Assembly (NCBI GenBank): GCA_025716815.1
Contig: JAIXMN010000034.1
Coordinates: 186,001-250,000, forward strand
Length of the DNA stretch: 64,000 nucleotides
From: Dichotomocladium elegans
Lineage: Eukaryota > Mucoromycota > Mucoromycetes > Mucorales > Lichtheimiaceae
Direction: 5' to 3'
A program made the translations under genes and the position numbers. Below the pieces are notes generated by a model. That model did not search any database, was not told where the DNA came from, and saw only the letters and a program-made list of their open reading frames with translations. Below, piece by piece: positions 11,053-22,996 of the stretch (the stretch's first letter is position 1; each line of letters begins with the position of its first letter).

Positions 11053-13369
11053 GTTGCACAGCCATATGCGGCGCAGGGTCTTTTTAGATAAACACAGGCA
11101 GTCCTTTCCCCGAGGCGCGCCGTCTGTTCTGGAGCAAATAAGCAGGCTTATATTTCATGTCCTTAATTTCTTCCTTGCGTCAGTCCCCTGTCGAGATCAA
11201 CAGAAGGCAAGTCGCATTCATTTATAAATAAACGTCTTGCTCCTCTTCGAAGGCCATAACAAGAAACTGTCAAGAGAGCGTTTCGATCTTACAGTCAAAA
11301 CAGGATCCCATGGAGGACGTATCAGCAGCGACGGTGGTTGTGTGGCATGTGGATATATATATATATATATCTATGTGTGTGTGTAACGCAGCGCGAGTTC
11401 GCTGTTGCCGCCATACGCGTGCTTTTTTCACTGACACAAGGCCTGAGTTCCCTTTTTTGCGTATCCCTGATCTTGGGTGATGGTGCATTGGCTTCTCTGT
11501 GCGATCTTGAAAAAAGAAAAACGACTGCCTCCAACAGATCCGGAAAAAATGTAGCGTTAGCAACGGAGAAAATCCGACGGTTTGCCATTATTCACAAAGC
11601 CAAGATGAGCTCTTCCTTTCGTTCTTTCTCGAAATTGCTTCAGTAATGTCTGATACTCAATCTTTTGCTGAATCCTCGTGTCCCAGGTCAAACAGGATAG
11701 GAAACTGCGAGCCCGAAAACAATGAGCAACTATGCAAGCCCCTGTGTTTTACCCACTTTCACGTAAGGGATCGGTAAAGTCCAGAAAAGCGCGGCATTAT
11801 GGAAGCGAATGTACGGCATCTCGAAAAGCACAGTCAGCGGCAATGACGGGTCTTCGGATGGGATCATGACTGGCTGGTGGGTGATCAATAGGTTTGCCTC
11901 CGAGTTAACTCTGAGGAAGTGGACGGACCTATGAGGTCAGAACAATGATACTTTGAAGGCTGCTTAATGGACGTCACGAATAACCAGAACGAAACGGTCA
12001 AAAAGATGCTTGAGCGTTGTTTTCAGGTGAACTAAAAACCATTCAAATTACTTAATTGCTGCCACATATTGCGGACCGCACCAAAGTCGGTAGCATCTGT
12101 GGCTCAAAAAAAAAAACAGGAAAGGTACCCTAATGATGCAGCAGATAACAATCAAAGAGGTGACCGACCAACCTTCTGTCACGTTCCTCACACGGAAAGA
12201 ATGAAGGGTATCCCGCGTGAGGTTCGCATGCCTTGGGACTCATAATAGCCAAATGTTCAAGAAACGCGCTACTGTCGCGGAAATGAAGTGGCGCGACGAT
12301 AATGTCATCTTACCGCTGGATGTCTCGATCATGCTCGACCCCATTGCGGCGAAGACTTTAGCCTTCTACAAAACGAATGGAGGGTCGCCTGAAGAGAGAG
12401 GTGAATTGTACCCTTTTGGAGCGAGAGCAAGAGGATGATCCCACAGCAGTGGAAATAAACGAAAAGAGATATTTAGTTGATCCTCGTTACTATAATTCGC
12501 TTTTAGTGACATGAGATTAGCTGGGTCTATAACAGTTCAGGAACAATACCCGCAGTTTATTCAAATCGGTTCCACCAGATTGTCGTGCAACTAATAATGA
12601 TTGACAAGGTCGGGCATTTTCCTGATGGCAGCTGCAGATGTCACTCACATCACGTGCCAAAGTTCGGAATACGTCATGGGATATAGCGCCATTGCCCCCC
12701 TTATCGCCCACGATTATATTGTGCAAAGGTCCACAGGCCTTGATAACACCGAACACATATCCCTGTTTCATACTCATTATTGGTTATTGAGTTATGCCGA
12801 AACGAGACTTGAGGGAGCTCAAAGGCTCTCTAGACGTCGTTTCTGGCCGCCTCTTACGCTTGGCGAATGACGTTATTAAAGAGAGACCAGAACCGACGAA
12901 CGACCAAAAACTTTGATGTCTTCTAACGACCCAGCAGACGCAAAAGGAAGAATGCCATATAGAGGTTAGACGATGCCACGACTTCCAACAACATGGGCGG
13001 GAACTTTGTCCTTGTCAGGAAGTTGCACAAAATTCCCAATCAAGTCCATACAGTACGATCAACGCACACGAGAATCCTGGCTCTTAACAACCATGCGGTC
13101 TTCTACATATATTATGTCTCGTATGGCTCAATGAATGCATGACAGAGAAGTCTTCAGGCACTGATTTGCAGTTGCTCTCCCCAATTCAGACATCACTGTT
13201 TTCCCAAAATCAAAGTCGCTTCCCTGCCAGGTCTGAAGTCGCAGGATCACAGAAATAAAATCACGTTTTGCCCTGAATACGCATGATGACAAATCGAATG
13301 CCACATGCATCCATGGAAAGATCTCGCTTTCATCTCTTCCTTTTGAACTTTTCTCTTTTATACATTTTT
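11053..13369. other. Stretch between kelch copy A and the transposon
   Basis: About 11053-11420 is the duplicated 5' flank of the kelch gene: the gtgtgtaac...cgagt...gttg segment near 11380 matches 18795-18830. It holds a TA/TG simple repeat at about 11352-11392. From 11420 to 13369 I see no gene; a plus frame at 12217-12438 is open but shows no recognisable features. Confidence 0.5.
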
Positions 13370-14640
13370 TGTATTTTGAAATGAGCAATCTATTTTTCTA
13401 TAAAGATGGCCAAAGTCATGTCGTTGGTGAGCATGGCTCTCCTGAACCTATGGACTATGTTGTTGATGAAGAAATGTATACTCTGCAATCCACTTGCTCT
13501 CGTGCTGAATATCTGCGTGGCATATCTGGCAAATATAAATCGGATCTTACTACCACACACACACTCCCAAGCGAAAGGATACAGACATTCGGACGAAAGA
13601 AGCGGGGATCAAGCGCAGTTACACAGCATACACGGACCAAGACGAAATCAGATTTTTCAAACGGATATTTGAGAAGGACTTTAGTCCATCCGCTGTTGCA
13701 AAACAGCTAGGAATACATCTTCGTTCCGCCCAGCGATGGACATTGCAATACCACGAACGACCCTGACAGTATCTTTAAAAAACCTAAAGCAAGGGGGGTT
13801 GTTGGCGAATTCTCAATGAAGAGCATAAGAGCGTTATTTTAGAATGCATTGATAGGAATCCATCCCTTGTCCTAGAGCAGCTGATGGAGCAGTTGTTCCA
13901 AAGATCTGAGGGTCTCAAAGTATCTAAAACGAAGCCTCATCGATTTATGAAAAACGAATGCAACTTGTCATTGAAAATGGCTTGGGTTCAGCCTGTAGAC
14001 AGGAAGAGTGCTGCAAAGATCCAAGAGCACCTTAACTGGGTGCGCAAATGGGACAGGGCCGATACTGACTTTAGAAAACACTGCGTTTTCCTTGATGAGT
14101 CTGGATTCCATATTAATATGAAACGCAGCATGACATGTTCCAAGAAAAAGACTCCTGCAGTGGTCACAATACCAAAGACAAGAGCAAAGACAACCGCATT
14201 CTTGGGAGCAAGATCAGCATCAGGGATCACTAAATATAGTTTGAGACTCCCACAGTCAGCAGTCAAGAAAAGTAAGAGGGCAGGTCAATCTGAAGTTACG
14301 AGCAGGAAACTGTAAGTGGACATTATCTTAGCTTCTTTGAGGTTGCAATGGACAGGATGGGTAAGTATGAACATATGAAGGACCATTATTTGGTAATGGA
14401 GGATGTACCTATCCACAAGGTTGAGGATATCGCTTAATATATCGAGTCCAAAGGATATCAATGCGCTTACCTTCCACCATACTCGCCTGAACTCAATGCG
14501 GTTGAGCAGTTTTGGTCAGTTGTCGAGAGCAAAGTAAAACGCAATAGGGTATCCTACCATACCGACTTGTTCCATTCTGCAAATCTCCAATATTCCGGAT
14601 CCTCTGTAGATAACGATATCAGCCTAACTCAAGTGCCTCA
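13370..14640 (+). mobile_element. Decayed Tc1/mariner (IS630-Tc1) DNA transposon, copy 1
   Basis: The most complete of several related relics. Successive frames read an N-terminal region (VVDEEMYTLQSTCSRAEYL), a helix-turn-helix (FEKDFSPSAVAKQLGIHLRS, near 13660-13740) and a DDE_3 catalytic core. The core has FLDESGFHINMKRS near 14090 (first Asp), LVMEDVPIHK near 14390 (second position) and YLPPYSPELNAVEQFW near 14470 (Glu). The frame is broken by stops near 13765-13790 and after 14315, and again near 14437. The second catalytic residue, usually Asp in a DN motif, aligns with Glu here. The element cannot make a full transposase. Its terminal inverted repeats could not be delimited by eye. It sits between the two kelch paralogues. 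Confidence 0.8.
13884..14315 (+). pseudogene. Transposase fragment (DDE_3 core)
   Basis: The longest intact frame of the transposon (143 codons). It contains the first catalytic Asp in LDESGFHIN and a basic segment ending near 14310. The true transposase would continue in another frame to the VEQFW Glu near 14505. It lacks both the helix-turn-helix and the last catalytic residue, so it is non-functional alone. Confidence 0.75.
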
Positions 14641-15146
14641 AGAGGAGAGGATATAGGCTTTGGGTGGGAGCGTGGTCTGGTTGTACCCGTGCGGGTCTCC
14701 CACCATGGCTTCATCGAGGTACTTTTGTCTTCGTGTACTTCCTCCATCGCTTCTCTTGAGCTTCTGCCGCTGCTGTTGTTGTCGGTCTGTCGTCGTTCCT
14801 CCTCGTTCCTTCCTCCAACCCTTCTGCCATTGTTACCGCAATGACACACATAACTACCTTCGGGGTAAGTTGAAGAGTAAGAAGGGGGCTGATATTTTCT
14901 GTTGATTGACGGGTATGTCTCCCGGCCTTCTTTATCCATGCCACAAATTTTACATTTTTATGCGACAATTTATTTTTTCTCTATATGCCCTCATATTTTT
15001 CCTCCCTTACGAATTTATTTTTGAAAATAAAGCACTTGTTGGCTACTACAGTGTTACACAATTACATTTTGTTCTGGAAGTGTAGGAGAAGCTATTGATA
15101 TACATGTTCATATCGTGATATAAATAATTTTTGGCTACGTTGGAGG
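14641..15146. other. Intergenic, 3' flank of kelch copy B
   Basis: No gene seen. A pyrimidine/CTG-rich stretch lies at 14740-14830. About 15020-15146 is the duplicated 3' flank shared with 7600-7724. Confidence 0.5.
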
Positions 15147-18100
15147 CTAGACAATGGAATTCTTTTCATCGGTCTCATGGTGTTGATATGGTGGACGCGG
15201 GTGCTGGGTCCATGGCGATGAATTGACACCTGTACTTACTCCTTCCGCCCAGCGCTCCATATTTCTGTTCGCTGTGGTTGGTCGGGGACCACCGAGGGAT
15301 CGCATAGCTTCGGCCTCGTCGAGGGTGTTTGGAGTAGAAGGATGGAGGGGACCTCGGGTATTGTCGACGTCGTCCGAAGTCTGCCTGCGGCGGAAAAGCC
15401 TGCTAACGACGCCACCACTCGTGGTGGGAGGCCCCGGAGGCGCATCGTAATCGGGGCGCTGCCTCATGATCTCGTCGAGGCGTCTGAAGATCTCGTCATC
15501 CACATAATAACATTTGAACAAGAGCTCCAATAGCTGTATTCTTTCCTCGACTTGCTCGATACGCCTGCGATCGTTGTCTTCGGTAGAAACTGGGAATACG
15601 GTGCTAGGACTGTTGGACGGAATGTTATTGTTGTGGTTGTTGTTGTGGTTGCTAACTTCCATGGAACCCATCAGACCAGCAGCAGCCGCACTATCTCGTT
15701 CGCTGTAGTCATCGTCCTCCACCGCCGAATTTTTCCCGTATCTTCGTACATTCAAGGATGAGAAGCGGCGATGGACGGGATTCACGAGTGGTACCGGTGT
15801 CTGGAGCGCATCGAAACGTGAACGGAGGTTGCGGGAGATGGAGCGTTTTAGACTTCCAGTGGACCAGCGATGGACGATGCCCCAGGGCGATTGAGGGCGG
15901 AAGCCAAACATGAGCTGCTGGAAGAACACAAAGAAACTGAAGATACCTCCAAGGTAGCCAACCACATTAACCAGAGGATAGACGAACTGCTCCTTCTCAA
16001 CGATGCGCCCAGTGATTATAGGCTCAAGTACAAATCTTGCAGGGGTACCTAGTGCCGCCGTAGAATTGGAGTTGTACAATTTGCTGGTGCGTATTTCGGT
16101 CTGGATATCAGCGACTGAGGTGCGGTGCTGCATGAAACCGACATAATTCCAGTTGTCGCCCTCGGCAAGGTATTGCTTCTCGATCATCTTGTAATGAATG
16201 GTACCCGCGCTCATGTGCTCGAGGTCCAGGATATTGGTTGCGGTAAAATCATTTGAGTCTATGTTCACCCAGGAGGTAATCTCGTCACTCGTGAACCCAG
16301 CGGTTTCGTTAAAGTAGACGTAGCGATTTGGGTCTCGTGAGGCTGGGTAGAGGGTGACATGTGTATAGCCTACAGATGGTGGTGGGGTAGGTATGGGTGA
16401 TAAATTGACATAAAACATGATCCGAAAACCGTAATTCTGTCCCGGATGAATCCTATTGGAGAGTCTAAAGGCAGGCGGCGGCATAAACAGGTGACAAGTG
16501 ATATTTGGATACTTGCCGGAATAGTAGGGCGCGTGCAACGATAAGTCCAGACGAGTGAAGTAATCATCGCAATTAATACCGGCAGTTGTCGAACATGTAA
16601 TTAGGACATCTTCATAGCCTTCCGTGCAGATTCGAATATCTGGAACATCCACCGTCCCATCCGGGGATTCCTCATATATCTGGGTTACTGCTTTCGCGCT
16701 GCCCGCTACCTGGAAGAGGAGGATAACCAAAAGGGATATGAAAAGGAATATGAGAATAATGCGGGTCACGAGTCTCATGGTCTCTGTCCAGGCTGGTTCC
16801 CCGGTCCTATCGAGGCAAAAAAAAATAGGTTGAATAATCTGTCAATTTTTTCCCTGATCCTTCTGCGATAAGCGGACCGTACCTTGGCTCCCAGAGTTGG
16901 TAATGGAACCTCTGGATGCGGCTGCGAATACCAGGATGACAGTAATACAGCAAAGCGCCAATGATGATAGCTGCCAAGATGGATCCTATGATGGCGCCGA
17001 CTTTGGAGGCTGTGCTAAGGCTCGATTTCAACGATTGGACATTTTGTCCTTCATACGTTTCATTTGTTACAAGATTCACAATCCATCTGAATCCTGAAGG
17101 ATTAAAGGGGCCATCCGCGGTTTGGGTCGGTAGAAACAAGACATCAACTTCAGGGTAATAGGTGCCAGATCCGTCATAACCTAATAGATTCCTGTGAGAT
17201 ACGTTTATGCTGCGAAAGATCGGCGCGATCAAACATACCTCCATAAATGACAAAATAATTATCATGGAATAGGGCAGAAGTGGTAAACATGCGTTTCGTA
17301 GGCCAGGCACCATCTATGTAAGGCATATACCAAGTCCAAGTCTGAGTATCCAAGACAAACAGCTCATTATAGGCATAGCGGTTAGGGTATTCATATAGGT
17401 CACTGTCTCCTCCATAGACATAGATGTATCGTTTTTCAGGTCCTGCTTAAATATGTAAACAACACTCATTCTTTTTTCCCGGATCTGTAGAAAATTACCA
17501 AGAACAGCGTTAAGATTATGGGGAAACGTGGGAAATTCGACACCAGCAGGAGTCGTGGTCGGAAATGTCAAGTTTTGCTGTCTCCATGAATCGGTTGAAG
17601 GTGTGTAGATTGTGGCTGATGTTAGGTTCTGGAGATGTGCATCATTAGCGTCCGCCATGAAGGATCCGCCAAGGTAGATGATGCTTCCGTCCCTTAAGAA
17701 TTTAAAAGAAACCATTTAAGTGCCCATCAGCTCCATTGATATCCAATTGCTCCTTACGGTAAACCAACACCCGTATGGCTATAGAGAGCCGGATTCCTCA
17801 CTGCATGTTGCTGGAATGTATGCGTCACTGGGTCATATGACCAAACATCGGTCGTCGGAAATAGCGTTCCGTTATCAATGGAGTGGTAACCTCCAGTAAT
17901 GTACGCTCTTCCGTCGCTAGCCAGAGTAACATCGAAATACATACTGGGAGCAAAAGCGGATGAATTGATTGTGGGATAGAACCAACTCTGAGTGCTGATC
18001 GAGTATTCGGCAACTGTGAACTGAATTGCAGAGAGATTACTAACGCTGCTTCCAAATATGATGCCAGTTTCATTGTTGACGACCACTGAATCCGCAAAAT

Positions 18101-18416
18101 ACGTTGCATATCCGCCACTAGTAAAATTCTGGTACTGGAATTGACCATTGTCCTCCATGTTGAACGAGAAGCGACTGAGTTGATTGGATCCGGTTGGGTG
18201 GAGATCATCAATACCGCCATACAAATAAAGTGCATTCCCGGTTGAGAACATGGTGGAATATATGTATTGACCAACAGAGCTCGGCAGCGTGGTTTCATTA
18301 GTGGGGTAACCATATCTCTGAGCGCTGGCGAGATTGTCTAGCAGCAGTAGTAGCAAGAGTAGTACTAACACCGGCATTTCGGACCGTGTTGGTCGACCGC
18401 GGCTCGCCATTGGCAT
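15147..18416 (-). CDS. Kelch-ectodomain, three-TM membrane protein (copy B)
   Basis: Same five-exon structure as copy A: 17758-18416, 17499-17692, 17239-17442, 16883-17180 and 15147-16806, 3015 nt, 1004 aa, phases closing. The signal peptide, kelch blades, TM1 (VGAIIGSILAAIIIGALLYY), TM2, Cys-containing second ectodomain and TM3 (NVVGYLGGIFSFFVFFQQL) all correspond one to one. Differences cluster in the extracellular domains and the tail. The Ala run is reduced and replaced by an Asn/His run (NHNNNHNNN) near the same place, and the C-terminus is a few residues longer. An in-frame ATG at 18515 exists, but the conserved TATA box at 18468-18473 lies inside that extension, so 18416 is preferred. 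It arose by tandem duplication. Confidence 0.82.
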
Positions 18417-18467
18417 CAGTGAAGAAAGAGGAACGGAGAGGAAGGAAAAGGGCTGTGATCTCGAACC

Positions 18468-18473
18468 TTTATA
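18468..18473 (-). promoter_or_regulatory. TATA box of kelch copy B
   Basis: TATAAA on the minus strand about 55 bp upstream of the ATG at 18416, at the same spacing as in copy A. It argues against the longer frame starting at 18515. Confidence 0.55.
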
Positions 18474-20589
18474 ACTGCACAGCCATATGCGGCGCAGGAT
18501 CTTGTAGGTAAACACAGGTGGTGCTCTTTCCCGAGGTACGCCGTCCGTTCCAGAGCAAATGAGGTGGTTTCTATTTCAGGTCTTTGTTTGTTCCCTGCGC
18601 CAGTCGCCAACCGAAATTAATGAGGGATGAGTCGAATCCCTTCTATAAAGGTACCTCCCCCTTCTCGAGGAAAAGTTATAGGAAAACTCAGTTAACAACT
18701 CGGCACGAAGTTACAGCGACAGTGGTGATGATGATTCGTATGTATAATGTAGAGCGTATATACGTATAAAATATATGTAAATACGTGAGTGTGTAACATA
18801 ATACGAGTCAGTTGTCACCACCCTTGCAGCCATTTTTAAATCGACTTTAGCATTGCGAATTCCTTGAAGTGACATTGGGTGCTTTGCCATAACTAAACAT
18901 CAATAGAATGGGTGCTGTCGTAGCAGTACTTTTTCTTTATATAATCTGGCACTGGAAGCTACTAAATAGTGTATCCTTGACTGCCTAATTGACGGTGTTA
19001 CCTGGTGAACCAAGCCACTTCCGCACGAGGTTGGCTTATACGAATGAATGCAATCCATTTATCTTAATATTCTATAAAACATGAATTAAAATGAATGAAA
19101 ATACTGGAGAAATAGTGCATACAAACATGATTGTGATTGTTTGAGAACCGCGATTATATATGTCAGCTAGCAAGCGTATATTCGGTGGTCGAATCCTCTG
19201 GCAATGCGACGTATGCGAAACTGGTAAAGACATGCGCCTAGCCGTGTGTCACCAAAACTTTAAAGGAAAAGAACGTTACTGCTCTGCTCTAGATGTGTGA
19301 GAACGGTGAATAGAACTTGTCCTGTAACAAGACAAAGCAACGGTAAAAAAACGAAATATGCGAAAGCAAAGAGAAAAACGTGCGGATATTGCTTGGTTTA
19401 TGGCGGGAATTAAGTAGTAAACAAACCGACACGCTAACTCCATTGATCTCTCAGCGGCAGTGGTTTGGTGAAACAAATGTACGGAGCGAGGTGATCCGTT
19501 ATCCCCGTCTTCCGCATGACATTTGTCTCCACAGAAATAATTGTACAAATACGGAGATTCAACTTAGACCCTATGAGGCTCCAAGACTACCTTCCTTATG
19601 TGAACTGACGATATCATTGTTCTTTCCTCGTCTTTTGAAGTTTTATATATTTTCTTTTTTTTAAAAAAAGGAGAGATTTCTCAATATATGAAAATACAGT
19701 TGGTCAAGTGCAATTGTGCGAGTACTGCACTTAACGGGGATTGTCTGACATTTTGTGTGAAAGAATTCGTGTGTGATCTGAGAAACAGTGGCTATGATAA
19801 TACTGTACGAGAATCCCTGATGCTATATGGTTTTCCTTTTTGTTTTGTAATAGAAGTGAAACGGAACTACTCGAGGAATAGGAGACGTAAATGTGGTACA
19901 TAAACTCTCGTGTTCAGGCACATGATGTGCAGAGCGCCGCCAAAAGACCTTGTGCTGGTGAGACCATTATTCTTGTTCCTTCTCTATTGCCAATCAATGG
20001 GCGAGTAACCACTCCACCAGCTACTACCTCATCCCTTGCGACAGGGTTAATCTTGTATCCTGTGGAATTTCTTCTGCATCAATGTTAATGTAGCGATGAA
20101 ATAGTCTGTATTTCTGTTATGATTGTCGTCAAGAGGTTATTTATGTACGTCTATCAGAGATTATATTCACATATATCCATGGATAGAAAGTACGAGGCAG
20201 CGCATTGTTGTCAGGTCTTCCTATGCAGCGATGAAATAGGAAGGTATATTGGTTTCAAATGGCGACGGCGATGCCAGAGAGGGGAGAAAGCGGTTGTCCC
20301 AGTAGGAAACCTAGATCCGTTAGATAACATTAAATACGAACCCTTCAACCGTATCGCTTAACTTGCCACGCGACGGCATGAAAAAAATTATTATCCAGGT
20401 GCACGTTTACCTATAACCATGGAGGACCAATGGTATTAACCCTAGTGTATTTAGAAGTATTGCCAGCCTGATTAATAGGAATATTATGAAAGAATGGTCC
20501 TTCTTTGTTCATATTTAATAAGTCTCACCCATTGATATCTTAAGAAAGATAAGGTGATCTTCCAATTACCGTTGCGATTGCAGAGTGGT
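18474..20589. other. Intergenic, no gene recognised
   Basis: About 18474-18840 is the duplicated 5' flank of copy B. Beyond it the region is AT-rich. Plus frames at 19688-19903, 19891-20088 and 20119-20361 are open but show no family features. Confidence 0.4.
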
Positions 20590-21150
20590 CTGCCTTCGTT
20601 TTTTGGTTCTTGAGTTTTTACTGCGGGAAACTTAACCAGCATTTAATAATAATGCTCAATGCCAGCATTGCTCCCAATGTTGCTCTTGTCTCTGTAATTG
20701 TAACCACTCCAGAGAATCCTTCCTCAGACCATACTGTATGCATCGCTTTGTATAACTGCAAGTCACGCAAATGTCTGAGCATTTATTCGACAACTTGTTC
20801 CAGGATAATGTATGAGAAAGAAATGATGTTGGTATGGTCAGTTTATACTGCGTCGCTGCTCTTAAAAAGACTATCTTAGTTTATCATAAAGTCCTTGCCT
20901 TTTCACTTGGGGATGTGCATAGCAAATAATCTCTGCGGGAAGAAGCAGATTGAGGGCAGTACATCTCTTCGTCATCGACATAGTCCCCATCTATTCTCGT
21001 AAAGGATTTGGTTACAGATATTTTTATTCGAGATGGATGGGCAGCACTCAGGATTGCGATATTCTTTTCCCATGTATGGGTCACTCGTTTGCGCAAAAGT
21101 CTTCTCGGTATAGTAAATTTGATTTCTACGCATGTCAGTAGCAAAAAGTT
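20590..21150 (-). mobile_element. Tc1/mariner relic, copy 2 (degenerate)
   Basis: On the minus strand, 20884-21144 encodes YVDDEEMYCPQSASSRRDYL, matching VVDEEMYTLQSTCSRAEYL of copy 1. About 20610-20720 encodes GVVTITETRA...LGA...PQ, matching the AVVTIPKTRA...LGA...LPQ segment of copy 1. The order and orientation are as in copy 1, with internal deletion and stops. It is a dead copy of the same family. Confidence 0.6.
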
Positions 21151-21649
21151 ATCGTGGCCTGCAATGTTCTAGAAGAAAATTATGTGGGACCAATAGAGCA
21201 GATAAACATGATTTGACTTGCTTTGCCAGAGTACGTAATATGGAAGGATTACCGTTTTTGTTATCCAACATCTCGCTTTACATCTTCTTTTCTTGATCAA
21301 TATACGATGCATAGAGACATAGTAGAGATATAAGGCAGTGGTAGCGCTCATGATGCCAAATTCCAATGGAAAAATCAAAGACCAATTATAGCTTTTTGTA
21401 GGGTTATTTCGACAGAACAATGTGCAGTCATAAAAAAAACTTCTTCACGCTGCATTCTGATGACGAGTAGATATCTCAAATTAATTGGTTGATTGTAATA
21501 CATTAGTGAAAGCTGCATGGTACATCTCTAAAGTCATGCTGCATAATATATTAAAGATCCCATGTGGCAGTATTAGGAGGATAAATTGTCCACATTGTGA
21601 ACAACTGTAAATGTAACTATAATGGGCAAGCGCTCATGTCGGGTTCTTT
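21151..21649. other. Intergenic
   Basis: AT-rich, no gene seen. It probably includes the 3' UTR of the Pro-rich gene on the minus strand. Confidence 0.5.
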
Positions 21650-22201
21650 TTACAAGTTCCATTCATCCATACGGAACATGAGTAGCTCTTCTTCGCTCGC
21701 TGGTGTTGCTGGCCAGTCTTCATTAATGGGCGTCTCTAGGTTCTTCATCTGGAGAGGCCACGGGACGGGAGTTCTGTCACTCGCTACGCTTCCCACAGTA
21801 AAAATGGGCGTGTTTACTATCTCAGGACTTGGACCAGCAGTAGCGTCTTTCAGTAACGGGTGTGACGGTGGATATGTAGCTGCTGTTATCGACTGATGCA
21901 GAGGCGGTGGAGAGAAATGCGAATGCAAGGGCAGTAAAGATATGGGGTGGACCTGCGCTGCCTGCGGGTCGGTGATGGTGTCGTGATCACTTGGAACTAA
22001 CGGTGGTGCCACGTGGTTCTGGATAATGCTAGGTTGCTCGGCAGTAGGTTCTGCGTTGAGTGGTGATAAAGGATGAATAGAAACAGCAGTGGGGATGGCC
22101 GATGAGTCAACCACAAGCTGATAGTTCGAGAATTGCCAGTGGCCCACATCCGTTGCAGACTGCCCAAAGACAGCAATTCGTTTTCGCCGGCTAGTAAGCA
22201 T
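21650..22201 (-). CDS. Pro/Ser-rich protein with acidic C-terminal motif
   Basis: Single-exon frame of 183 codons, start ATG at 22201, with a TATATATA element about 65-75 bp upstream (22265-22276). The N-terminus is basic (MLTSRRKRIAVFG). The middle is disordered and rich in Pro, Ser, Thr and His with PPL, SPL and PPPL repeats. The C-terminus is acidic and hydrophobic (PASEEELLMFRMDEWNL), resembling a transactivation or docking motif. I recognise no domain. It could be a small transcriptional cofactor, but that is inference from composition. Codon-like structure and the TATA box argue for a real gene. Confidence 0.55.
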   Translation of the reverse strand: MLTSRRKRIAVFGQSATDVGHWQFSNYQLVVDSSAIPTAVSIHPLSPLNAEPTAEQPSIIQNHVAPPLVPSDHDTITDPQAAQVHPISLLPLHSHFSPPPLHQSITAATYPPSHPLLKDATAGPSPEIVNTPIFTVGSVASDRTPVPWPLQMKNLETPINEDWPATPASEEELLMFRMDEWNL

Positions 22202-22996
22202 TTTTTAGTGACGGAAAGTATGTGTATTGAAGGAAGAAAGAAGCCGAAAATTCGCCAAATGCCCTTGAGTATATATAGGCATGCAAGTCAAGAGGACGCA
22301 TAACAAACATGGTAACACCTTATGCTGCGGCTCACTCCAAATTTAGTCTACATCTCTTGCTGGAACGCCTTCCATCTCTTTCTGTCGTTTGTCCGGTGTC
22401 GCAGACGAGCAAAAAGGTATAATCGCAGCGATCATGCGGGGTGAAATGCCTCGTTACACACAGCTGCCCATGCCATTCCACGTGGCTGAGCACGATTGTG
22501 CTTGGCAAGATATAGGCATTTCACGCCATTCCACTCATACCAGGGGTGCAAGGCTATGTTAATCTTTTTTTAGCGGCTTGCAGGCGTTTCAAAAGTGGGC
22601 ATCTTCACAGCTGATCTCGTACTTCCTCTATCTGTGACGGAAACTATCTTGCTTAGTACGACTCCCACGTTGGGGTCGGTATTGATCCCTATGTTGGAGC
22701 CGAGCAAAAGAACCTATCCTGCGTTTTCTTTCTCTCGTTGTCACTGCTTTCATCAATGAGAAGGAAAGGTAGGATTCTCATCTAGTCCTCCGCTGCAAGC
22801 TACCCAAATTTTTATTTCGCTGTTGTTGACGTAACCCTCCTTCCGGAAACGGAAAGCATCCATAAAAGGAATGCGGCACTGCGAGGAGCGGGGGGTGGTT
22901 GTCGGTCACCAGTAAAAAGATCGAATTATCTAGAACCCACCACCCTCCCTCTTCATTCACACACACTCTCTCTCTTGCATTTATTTTTTATATCCA
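22202..22996. other. Divergent promoter region between the Pro-rich gene and AHA1
   Basis: No gene seen. It contains the TATA element at 22265-22276 (for the minus-strand gene) and a pyrimidine-rich stretch (cacacactctctctcttgc, about 22960-22980) immediately before the AHA1 start. Confidence 0.45.

Noticed and set aside
11270..11588. Minus-strand frames upstream of kelch copy A
   Set aside because: The region is the duplicated promoter flank with TA/TG repeats; the homologous flank of copy B has no such frame.
17754..18515. Longer frame of kelch copy B starting at 18515
   Set aside because: Its first 33 residues overlap the conserved TATA box, and copy A lacks the ATG.
19178..19200. tRNA B-box-like sequence (ggtcgaatcc)
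   Set aside because: No matching A box or cloverleaf could be drawn around it.
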